This document shows, in pieces, positions 35,701 to 46,029 of a DNA stretch of 64,000 bases. Under the pieces are notes generated by a model that did not search any database, was not told where the DNA came from, and saw nothing but the letters and a program-made list of their open reading frames with translations. The position numbers and the translations under genes are program-made. Each line of letters opens with the position of its first letter. Within the stretch, counting starts at the first letter, position 1. Source of the stretch: Istiophorus platypterus (taxonomy: Eukaryota; Chordata; Actinopteri; Istiophoriformes; Istiophoridae); assembly GCA_016859345.1 (NCBI GenBank), contig CM029120.1, positions 4,735,001 to 4,799,000 of the forward strand, given 5' to 3'.

Positions 35701-36904
35701 CCTACCCAGGAGCATCCTGTTGGGAAAAGTACTCCGCATTGACGTGGATGGAAGTGGCTCCAGTGGAAGACGGTACAGGATCCCCCTTGGTAACCCATTC
35801 CTTGGCAACCCAGACGCTTGGCCAGAGGTATACGCGTACGGGGTCAGAAACATATGGCGATGCTCTTTGGACCATCAGCCGCTATGGCAGGGGCAGGATA
35901 TTCTGTGAGGATGTTGGTCAGAACCGCTACGAGGCAATCGACGTTATTGTGAAGGGAGGGAACTACGGGTGGAGGGCCAAGGAGGGTTTCGAGTGCTACG
36001 ATATGAAACTGTGCCACAACTCCTCCCTGAGTGAGTAGTTCCTCTTGGTGTGAAAGTTCCCTGATGACAAAAAGCGAGAGCTATTTTCTCCCTCGGTGAT
36101 ACTTTCAACACCTGTTATTCTAACAGTCTATTTTTGATGCCCCAGATTTTTAGCTGAAAACAGTGCATCTTTCTCTGCCACAACAGATGACATTGTGCCT
36201 ATATTTGCATATAGCCATCATGTTGGGAAGTCTGTGACAGGGGGATATGTGTACAAGGGATGTGAATCACCCAATCTGAACGGCCTGTACATTTTTGGAG
36301 ACTTCATGAGTGGGTAAGAGTTTTCTGATCTGAGCCAAAATGTTTACTCCAACTGTTGGGTAGAAAAAAAAAAGATTTTCTGTCAGCTTTTCAGCAGTGA
36401 AGGAAAAGGAAAAACTCATTTTTCTCTGCTCATTTTGTCTGCTTTTATGCCTTTTTGAATTTACTGGGAAAAAAAAACTTTTAAAGAATTCAAACCAGAT
36501 CAATAAAGTCCCTAATCTCAATACTAGTCACCTAAAATCTGACTTGGGTTCTAGTGTCTGTATTGATCCTCTGATATATATATTTTGTTTCCGTTTTTGA
36601 ATCAGTCCATGCTTAATTTTGTTCCAGCTAGAATTTATTTTAGGCTTAGACTCCAGCCTTGACTTCAGAGTTAAGACTCAAGACTTTTGAGAAAGACATA
36701 AGACTTAACTAAAGCTTTGATAGACAATTTGAGGAGAGTGGTTCAAGCTGTTGTACTCACCATGATCTAATTTGTCCTCATTAAAGTCTTTGGCTCTAGT
36801 TCTCTTATGTGCTGCCAAAGTTTTACACAATGTGAGTAAAAATAATTTGAATGCACTGAAAAAGAAATAGTATCATTCTGGTGTATCAGGTTTATAAAGA
36901 CTCT

Positions 36905-37065
36905 CTATTAAAGGAATAGTTAGACATTTTTGTTAACAGGCTTATTTACTTTCTTGACCAGGCGTACACCAGAAGACTAATACTATTCTCATGCTTCTAT
37001 GCTAAAGATGAAGCTACAGCCAAGAGACAGTTAGCATAGCTTAGTGTAAAGACAGGAAACAGGGG
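36905..37065 (+). repeat. Fragment of a foldback-type teleost repeat
   Basis: Reads GGAATAGTTAGACATTTTTG ... CTTATTTACTTTCTTGACC ... ATGAAGCTACAGCCAAGAG ... TTAGCATAGCTTAGTGTAAAG and ACAGGAAACAGGGGG. This is one arm of the family whose larger copy lies at 51750-52735. It occupies the place where a lost hhipl2 exon would have been. Confidence 0.65.
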
Positions 37066-38059
37066 GAATCTTTTTGATTTTATATATAAAAAAAATACCT
37101 TTCAACTTTGGCAGGAGAGCTCCTCCGGGGAAATGTAAGCAGAAGCCGCTACCGGTCAAAGTGAGGGGGAAAAAGGTTCCGTTTGTGCCCAGCGAATGTA
37201 AGTCACCTCAGTTTACCTGAGCATTTTTTATCGCTTATTTTTCTTATAGCTTAATATGTCGTGTACCAGTGTTCTTTAAGAAGCCATTTGAAAGGTTTAT
37301 ATGTTGCCAAACTGTATATTCATTCCCATTTTACACCAGAGATATTTAGAATAGAGAAAAGAGAGGAAAGCATTTCAAACATTTCAGCCTGTGTTAAGTG
37401 CCAATTGTTGAAAAATGCAGCACATATGACTGAAGAACTGAACGAGCAAAACTGTGGAAACACTCATGACATCTGTGCCATTTCAGTGACTGTGCTGGAC
37501 ACAAACGAAAAACCTACGAGGCCACCACCGAGAAAATTGAAACTCACCACCAAGCAACCAGTGACAAGCAGCCAGGCCCAACCCACGATGGCCGTAGCCA
37601 GCACGGTGGTGGCGACCTCGAGCACGGCCGCGCTGACATGGAAACCACCTGATAGGAAAGCAAGGAGGAAAAATAAGTTGAAATGATGGAGGAAAAACAA
37701 AGTCCTGAACAGGCAGAAAACCAGGGTACAGTCAGAGGAGACCAATATGATAAAGTCCGTCAATGATGAAGAAGTAAAACCAAAAACCAATCAAACTGCC
37801 TCAGAGACTTTAAAAACTGATGCTCTGAAAGCCTCCAAAAGCCAGAGAGAAAACACAAGGCACAAAGAGAAGAAGAATACCCAGAGGAAAGGTGCACAGA
37901 GGCAAACCAGACTTAAGGAAAGCAGCATAAATATGAGAGCATCCGCAGGAGACTACGATGCTTTCGTGAACAAAACTAAGAGAAGCTTGAAAGTGAAAGG
38001 CAACAAAACAATGAGAAACTGTGCTGTTCAGTTAAATAAAAAATAAGAAATAAACTTTT

Positions 38060-40470
38060 AGGATTCATGGGGTTTTTGTGCCGCCTGGCTTTTCTTTTGG
38101 AGACAGAAGACATGTAATCATGTTGGTTGGAGATTGTGTTTGAAATGACCACATTCTTCAGGAGTGCACATTATTACCGTGCACTGCTCAGCACATGGAA
38201 TGCACCATGATTTGTGAGCTACACACAGTATCATTAGAGTAACAGAGGAGGAAATAACTTTACTTTGTTGATTTAGCTTTTTTATTTGTGTTTAAATTAG
38301 AGACTGATATGCTACTACCTCTGCAGAGCAGGTACAGTGAGTGGTTGATCCCTTCAGATTAAAAAATCCACTTTAAGATGAAGGGTCTTTTTTGTTTTTT
38401 ACGTTTTTTACTTTAACATCATCACTGATGAAGACACCTCTCTCAGCTTCAAATAGAGATAGTTTAGTTTTGGAATGGTGCTCTAAGTGTTGAAGCGTTG
38501 AACTGTTACTGACTGCAAGACAAGTCTGTTGGGGTCTCGATTTGGATGTAGAACCAGGTAGAACCCAAAAAAGAACCTGGACTGTCCAAGAAAACCAAGA
38601 AAACCTCTTGGATAAACATAAATGAAGTGAGCTAGAATCGAAACACAGATTGCTGGATTTGAACTGCTGATTGAAGCCATATCTGAAAAATAATAACAAT
38701 GATCTCTGTGAATTATTTTCATACATATGTGAAAAAAATATCATTATGCCCAACATACATGCTTTTAAGCTGAAGTAGAGCTTTTGAACAAGAGAATTTG
38801 AACAAAGATTTTTTTCTGCAACACAAAGATTTACTGTCTTATAAAACAACAAATTTTAAAATGAAATTAACTTATTTTCTCAGTTAGAATTTTTTTCAGT
38901 TATGAGTAGAAAAAAGGTTGGATTGGAGAGACTAGTTTGTACTGCGTCTTAAATGACCATGACTCGCTCCAATTTATAAAATTCGCCTTCACCGATAAAA
39001 AAAAAAAAAAAAAAGAAGCCTTGAACGTCATTAGAGAAGATTCTCACCCGGCAGCTGCTTTCTTTGAGGAAATGGCCCCTGGGAAGAGTTTAAGAAGAAG
39101 TTCATTTCCCCCAGGATATGGTCGATACATCTCTGGCACTTGAGTGCACATTTTGTTTTTAGTTAGTTGTCAGTGTAATTATTTGTGGTTTGTGTATTTT
39201 TTAAATATGTTTAGGCTATTCAACCTCTGGATTGCAGACTTCCTGCACTTAAGGCATATCAGTTTTTTTAATGCTACTCTATTAATTTCAAAATTTTCTC
39301 ATGTTTATGATTTTATTATTAGCACGTTGTGTTGAAAGTTGTCTGTCCTGTTGGACCATGAGTGCACCGACGCAAAATTCCTGACAGCAACTTTATTGCT
39401 TTAAACAACAGTAAAGTTAAGTCAACGCAACCCAATCTGCATTAAAATATCTAGAAATATCTTCCTTCCACCTGCAGCCTCTTGCCATGGTTAGGTAAAG
39501 GTATATCACTCCCTACTGGCCATCCTGTGTAACTAATGTCGAGTATCTCAAGGGTCACCGGTGCTGTAACTGTTCAGTTTCGTGGCTCTGTACAAAATAT
39601 TGGAGGAAAACGCCCTGCATCTGTTATTTCTAAAAATCTGTGAAGTTAGGAAATTGTGTCACACATACTTTAACCTCTTTAAATACCGACAGTGCATGGG
39701 TTGCCCATTAACTGAAAGGTCCCGGGTTTGACCTTTGTTTCCAAGCTCTGCCGTGATTGTCCCACCTGACCTACGGACCCTGCTGTCAGTAGAACTCTGT
39801 AAGTTTTACCACATGAAAGTGTCGAGCACAGGAGAACAGGGAGGCAGGAGAATATTTACCCCGAGAGGCGAGGGAGAACAAGTTCAGGTGTGTTTTTTAT
39901 GCAGCGGGGAGAGTCTGCTTAAAACAGATTCACAGCAGGTTTATGCAATCCAGTCATTGGTTCTTTTTAGTTTCTTCATCAAGATGTAAAACACAATTAA
40001 TATCCAGAATACCACTTTTAGAAAAAAACATTTTATTGAACTAGTCATTTAAAATATTTCAAAATCTAAATGATTGTGTGTTTTCACCTAAATGGCAGCG
40101 TTGTGATTTCGGGATTTAATAACCAGTGGACTCGATGTGCGGTTGTTAGAAATGTGTTTAATTCAGGTTCAGTTAGTGTTACACAGCAGCTCATCTGACA
40201 TAGATGCAGCCGAATGGAATTATAAGTAATACAATCCAGTAAAATTAAAAAAAAATAGGAATTGATTATGATTATTGATGTATTTCTGCAGTGGTCTCTC
40301 TGGGAGCCATTTCAAAAATAATATTCTGTTACCTTTTTTTTTTTTTTCTTTTTCCTTCAATGTGCATGTTACATCTATTTAAGTGCTTCCCTCAGTGTGG
40401 ACTGAGAGTGATTATGCAGCAACCGTGCCAATATCATTTTGACACCGTGTTTACCCCCTCTCCGACCCCC
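38060..40470. other. Intergenic region between the hhipl2 relic and mtarc1 (tail to tail)
   Basis: No recognised gene. Notable items are a poly(A) run at about 38999-39014 followed by a short open frame of unknown origin (about 39015-39143), and a tRNA-like/SINE-like phrase at about 39695-39760 (TTGCCCATTAACTGAAAGGTC then CCGGGTTTGAC). The mtarc1 3' UTR should extend leftward from 40474. I do not see a decisive polyadenylation signal. Confidence 0.45.
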
Positions 40471-40474
40471 CCAA

Positions 40475-43400
40475 TCAGCGGCTGATCTTGTACACCACGT
40501 CGCCGACTCGCAGGATCCCCGTCCTCTTCACCGTGTGCATCTGCCCGAACAGCGGCGATGATTTGTAGATGTGCTTCTCGGACGGTTTGCACAGGCGATA
40601 GCTGCGAAAAAGATTTTGTCTTGAAGGTTAGTTCGAAGGCATATAGGTGGGGAAATCAGACAGGAAATCACATGCAGCACACATGGAGATAGCTTATTGC
40701 TTAAAACAAAAACAAAACAAAAAAAAGAGCAAGTAGAGAGCAAGTAAAGTTTAAAACAGGAACGACTGGACTGACCCAACTCCGAACAACACAATAGAAA
40801 TCTCATTTAAACAAGCTGAAAAATAACTGGGAAACTGTTAGGAAATAAGAGGCGTGTTTGTAGTTTTAGATAAATTAGGAAAACTCAAGAATACACACCA
40901 AAAAAATTAAAAAAAAACCACAATTACCAGTCTCTACTTTAGAAATGATACAAAACTTACTGACTTCTGTCACTCGCGCTTCATCTCTGCTTGAGTTTTA
41001 CACAAGGCAAACGTAAGCTAAAGTGGCCGCTACTGGAATAACACAAACACATAGGGTATTCTCTGGACTGACTGCGCTCAAGTTGCTTTTTGGGTAATGT
41101 AGTCCCTTTGAAGCATGAGAGCCAGGGCACTTTTCAACCATCCCATAAAGTGATATGGGAAAATCCTTACAAAACTGAATGTCACTTAAAATTAAAATTA
41201 AACTTTGTTGCGATGAACTGAAACAGTGTTGAATTTTATTTTGCAACCAAGTGGTTGAGGTTTCCTAACATCCTGAAAATCGCTTGTTCTTCCCTGTGGC
41301 CAACTGGACAAAGGGACAAGCTACCTTTTCAACTGGTGTCGAAACACAGCATATCAAATTGGCCAAAAAACATTTATCTTGCCGAGTCAAATAAAGAGTA
41401 GATCAACTGAGCAGAAAATCTGGCAACACTGATACCCCTAAGAATGTAGAAAAATTCAGCTTTCCTTAAAACATTAAGTTAAAATTGTACCTTTTCAGTG
41501 TTTCCAGAGGCTCTTTTCTGGTTATTATACCAGTTTCAGGGTCAACTGTGGTGAAAATGCATCTGGAAACAACAAAAGTTACACAGTCATCCATTTTAAC
41601 GTCACACAAACACTTCAAACAACAATCACTGGTAGAGTAAATTCGTATCCAGGGAATTAAAAAAAAAAAAGAAATGAAAAGAAAAGGAAGCCATTTAAAT
41701 GGCGGCACTGCGGCTTTGGATTCGTTTGTCTATACAATGAAGCGATTTCCATCTCTTTCCATCAGATTAATATCTGTGCGATGCATCGATACCTTTCACA
41801 TGACATTACACGCTGCAGTCGCACACTGCCAATCTGGATCTCATCCCACGAATCCTGGGAAAAAAAAGAAAAAAAAAAAGCAAAGCAGTTGGTTTCGGAG
41901 ATGGAGATAAATTTAGTCCACGCTGCTCACGCTGAAAAGGGCGAAGCATTAGTCAGAAGAAATGAAGCCAAATGATTTATCAGGCAGCAGGGAAAAAAAA
42001 AAAAAAAGACAAAACCTCATGCGCTGTGGTGTATAGATACATAGGATCTAAGATGCTTTGTGGTTCTAAACTTATCTTTACTCTTTAATTTATTTCTCAT
42101 GTGACCAGGATATCTGGTAGCCAAACAGGAGGAAATCACTACAGGAAAGAAAACCGGGATAAAATTTGCAGATGTGCCTCTCACTGGCGAACTCTGAGCA
42201 ACACACCTCAGCGAACGCCTCGCAGTCACTTATCACAATGTTTGGGCGAAAACGTTCTGCCGTCACGTCCTTCTCCAACTTGCTGCTGAGGTCTTTCAAC
42301 GAGGCCTCCGACAGCAGCATCACAGGTCCGATGTCCGAGTATGCCACTCGCTGGATAAAAGGGAAAGGAAACACCACAAGTACAATCAAAAAATAACAAT
42401 ATTTGGGATTGGGGGCAATTCAGAGAGAATAAAAGCAAAAAAAAAAAAACAAAGCAGGAAAACAGTGTTTTTCCTTGAGAGATGCATAAAGACAGAGCAT
42501 TATAAACCGATAAAATAGTAAACACAAACACACACTCACTCACTCGCACACACTGTGGCACAAAGTCACTACCTCATCTTGTGAGAAAAGAGGCTCGCTC
42601 TCCGCAGGTCGCCTGGCCCTCATCTGAGGCTCAAAGTGCACCAAGCGAAAGGTTTTCCCTGCGCCCAGGTAACGGGTGAGCCAGCGGGACGCCTCGTCAC
42701 CACAGTCCCGGCCCTGGATGTCGGTACCAAACACTCTGCAGCACATATTAAAATTAATCAATTTATTTAAAAAAGAGACAAGAAGTGCCACACAAGTCTG
42801 AAAATCATGAGAAATAACAGCGTAAATTAGCTGCTTACTCTCATATCTACCATTTGAGAGTGAAATCTACAATATTTACAGCATCTGTTATGGTCCTTTT
42901 TTGGGAATTGTCGTAAATATAATGTTAATTGAAAAAACTGGTAGATATTAGAGCTGCAAAATTAATCTCCAACTGTAATAATCATCAATGATCATTTTTT
43001 TAAATGCAAAACTGAGGAATATTCACTTTTTGCCAGCTTTTCAGTTGTGAGGATTTGCTGCTTTTTCTCTGTCTTATAATTGTAAACTAAATTTTTTTTG
43101 GGGGGTTGGACGGTTACTCGGAAAAAACAAGACATTTAAAGAGGTCACCTTGAACTGTGGGAAACTGCAACAGGCATTTTTAAATGATTTTCTAAGGATT
43201 AGCCAAGAAAATAAATCAACATGTGAACAGATAGTGAGAATGAATATTAGCTGCATCCCTGGAAGACTTTAACTGCTTGTATCATTCTGATGTTTTTAAA
43301 TATGACTAATAAGCTACAGGTCAGGGACATATTTGTAAAACAGACTCTTGGTACCTTTGGCTAAATCTTTAATCAAGCTGTAAAAAAAAGTAATTACTGG

Positions 43401-45946
43401 GAAAACAAATAACTGAACTCATCAAGAAAGAAACTTAACGGGGGGCTGGTAGCCTAATGGGTCAAGCGACATAACAACATAACCACAACATCCACGGTAC
43501 CAATCTCTCGACTGTCAAATAAAACCAAGAAATTGCAAAAAAAAAAAAAACAACCAAAAACCAAACAATCACACAAAAAAACAAACAGGTAAAATAGGGA
43601 AGGAATCAGTCAGGGGTTATTTTCGCCAAAATTAGACCCCTGGTGTCAACCTGCAGTCGATGACAGGGTAGTCCTGCTGTTTGACAGGGAACCTCAGCTC
43701 CTCCATGTCCGGTCCGTTCAAACACACCCAACCCCCATCGCAGGTCAGAGACACCAGCACCAGACGGGGCTCCTGTCTGCCCGTCACCATGTGGCCGTCC
43801 TCCGTCACCATCAGCCAGTGTCTGCAAAAAAAAAGAAAGAAAGAAAAACAAACATGCAACCGTGGATTCCCCTCATTTGCGCCATTTGGCATCCCTGGCT
43901 GACCACCAGAGTTCAGGAGCTAAACCTTGAACTCTGAGCTCTCGCAGACTTGAGACAACGTTACGGGAAAGGGGATTCAAAAAAATAAACAAAAAAACAA
44001 GACAGGGCCGATAACATCCCAGGTTACCATGGATTCGGCTGTACTGCTCAATCACGCAGAAATCCCAGACTTACATCATATTTCACTTTTAATCCACTGG
44101 ATGGGAGTTGACCTGGGAATCAAATGCAAAAGAGAAAACACGCTTCTCTGGAGATTTTTAACCCACTCTTGACCGTTATGCAGCACCAGCGGAACATTCA
44201 CAGACTTTCTCATTAACTCTTGACATTTTTGTATTCTTCCTGCACTTTCCCTGCCATGTTTGATGTACTGCTTCTGAGCCAACAAATTTGTGCAATTTCC
44301 ATAGAAGATATTCAACAGGTTTCAGACTTGTTTCAATTCACCATGACAACCTCCACAAATGTCCAGGAATAATCTAAATATTTAGACACAGTGAAGGAAA
44401 ATTACCTTCCAAAACTAATTTTAACAGCCAGCAAGCCTAATCTTTGGAAACACAGAGGTTAGTTGCTTCCATCTTCACTGTTTTGTGTCCCTGAGTGTTA
44501 TTTAACTTGATGTAAACATGGGGAGAGGCAAATGTTTAACTATTTTCCTACCAGCATGGATTTAAAATCTATAAGATATACAAATGCTCATGGCGAGTTA
44601 AAAAAATGTGATACTAAATCAGATTTCTGAGAAAACAAGTCAAAACTGTAACTTTTACACTACAATTTCTGAAATGACAAGTGGATATTTTAACGCAGTA
44701 TCTCATAGTTTTGACCTTGGGTGACTTAGTATTTCAAGTTTGACCTATTAGGCTTATTTTCTTTAACATTCCTTTTATATATATACGTCCAATAGGTCTT
44801 TTACTAGTGAAAGTGGGCTTCCACAAAAGTAGGAAAGTAAAACAGCCTTTAACAGACATTGGTGTGTTTTGAAAACCCTCTGTCAATAAACCAGTCAGTC
44901 AGTATATCATAAAAAAACATTTAATTTTTTTCTTTTATTTAAGAGAAATAAATATTGTTTCTAGAATATGTTTAAACTGGGGGCTACGGGTCCATGGAGG
45001 AAACAAGCAAGAACCATCTACCGAAATGTAGCCCTGTCGGTGTAAGTGGTTCAAAACAGTAATTTAACCTCAGTGGGTTGAATTTATTAAGGTGATAGTT
45101 ATCCTGAGCATGGTTGTAGAGAGCCGCCGCCTTAATAACAGTACTGGATAAAGTATACAGACTCTTACAGTTCAACAATACACATCTATTAGTAAAGGTC
45201 CTGTTTTTAAAATTTTCTTGGAGTAAAAGTGCATAAATATTCTTAGCAAAATAAACTTTTACTTTTCAAAAGTAAAAATATACTCAAAAAGCAGAATGGC
45301 TATTATCAGATTGTTCAATTATGGAGCCCACAAAGTCCCAAAGGTGATTTTTTTGCTTTAAATTTTGCGCTCAAAGGTTACTATCTAAATAAATTAATAT
45401 AAATGCTAAAATATTAATTTGGGTAATACTGGGACTCCATATCAAATATATCAGGCTAAACTGGTGGATTATTGTAGATGAGTTAAAATGTTTTTGAATG
45501 TTTAGACCAGATCTAAGTAACTGCAGCTGTCAAATAAACTTATTGGAGTAGACGTGATGTTTACGCCTCAGAATTTTAGTTATGTAATCCTGACTTTTTT
45601 TTCTTCTTTCCCCCCCTTTTTAACGGATCCACGGGTCAGATATGTGTCTGAACCGGGTCGGTCGACACCTGACGGGAGATCCTCCGGACACTCACCGGTC
45701 CCGCAGCTCCCCGAACCTCAGGCCCATCCTCCGGCACTCGGCGAGGGCGACGGGCACCGCTTTGCCGGACTTGAGCGGGTAGACGAGGAGCTGCGACACG
45801 ACGCCGACGCGGACCGCTTTCTCCGGCCTCCGCAGGTATCTGTAGCAGAGGCCGAGCCCCAGCAGGGCGACGCCGGCTCCGCCGATCACCAGCGCGGCCT
45901 TCTTGTGTTGGGACAGCGCGTCGGCGGCCTGCTCCTTCACGTCCAT
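40475..45946 (-). CDS. mtarc1: Mitochondrial amidoxime-reducing component 1 (molybdenum enzyme), 7 coding exons, 329 aa
   Basis: Exons on the minus strand: 45946-45696, 43821-43651, 42735-42573, 42350-42207, 41854-41793, 41562-41491, 40601-40475; all phases agree. mARC enzymes reduce N-hydroxylated substrates at the outer mitochondrial membrane using cytochrome b5 and its reductase. The N terminus has a membrane anchor after Lys-Lys (about residues 14-36, ALVIGGAGVALLGLGLCY). A MOSC N-terminal barrel follows (VVSQLLVYPLKSGKAVPV), then the MOSC domain (TGRQEPRLVLVSLTCDG, RDCGDEASRWLTRYL, FRPNIVISDC). The molybdenum-binding Cys is kept at about C265 in SCERCIFTTVDPETG. Length is close to the human 337 aa. 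The start at 45946 is chosen because it is the first in-frame ATG and leads directly into the anchor. MTARC1 and MTARC2 are a mammalian pair, so the fish gene may be co-orthologous. Confidence 0.95.
42955..43260 (+). repeat. Dispersed repeat copy in mtarc1 intron 2
   Basis: A near full-length copy of the family that includes AGCTGCAAAATTAATC, GTGAGGATTTGCTGCTTTTTC then TCTGTCTTATAATTGTAAAC, GGGGGGTTGGACGGTTACTC, ACAAGACATTTAAAGAGGTC and the 3' end TTAGCTGCATCCCT. Ends are near-palindromic (AATTAATC/GATTA), suggesting a small non-autonomous DNA transposon. Confidence 0.65.
43438..43550 (+). repeat. tRNA-derived SINE remnant
   Basis: GGTAGCCTAATGGGTCAAGC resembles a tRNA A box. It is followed by a degraded B-box-like region and by CTCTCGACTGTCAAATAAAACC with an A-rich tail, the usual 3' end of a common fish SINE. 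It is heavily diverged, so it is not a functional tRNA gene. Confidence 0.5.
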
Positions 45947-46029
45947 GTCTTCTGGGTCCTCGGACGCTTCTTCTCCGACACTGAACTTTGGCTGGACACC
46001 GCAGCCTCCATGTGTAACGTTCAATGACG

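Larger units (their letters stand above)
33286..38046 (+). pseudogene. hhipl2: HHIP-like protein 2, broken gene with stops, frameshifts and missing exons
   Basis: Relics of a secreted hedgehog-interacting-protein-like protein. Pieces: 33286-33616 (Cys-rich start HPQCLDFEPPFKPP, FGCCDQRKD), 34435-34923 (CSPYAAHLYDAEDP, GCLQLCLTEVANNLRNPV), 35710-36030 (LLGKVLRIDVDGSG, IFCEDVGQNRYE), 36187-36313 (intact, GKSVTGGYVYKGCESPNLNG), 37115-37197 (RAPPGKCKQKPLPVKVR) and 37487-38046 (Lys-rich tail). Lesions: stop 33483-33485 where human has Glu, a frameshift before 33542, stop 33542-33544 at a Trp position, stop 34804-34806 at a Glu, stop 34921-34923, a frameshift near 35872, and stop 37684-37686. The segment after GDERG (part of the sugar-dehydrogenase-like propeller) and about 77 residues before RAPPGK are absent. 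Old splice sites survive. AATAAA signals follow at about 38035-38055. The residues resemble HHIPL2 more than HHIPL1. Confidence 0.88.

Noticed and set aside
37684..37686. TGA in the hhipl2 tail as a selenocysteine codon
   Set aside because: The family has no selenocysteine there, other lesions kill the gene anyway, and no SECIS-like hairpin was evident.
43438..43550. Functional tRNA gene
   Set aside because: A tRNA-like A box is present, but the B box and cloverleaf are degraded and the segment ends like a SINE tail.
45554..46027. 157-codon plus-strand frame over mtarc1 exon 1
   Set aside because: Antisense shadow of a GC-rich coding exon with clear MOSC homology on the minus strand.
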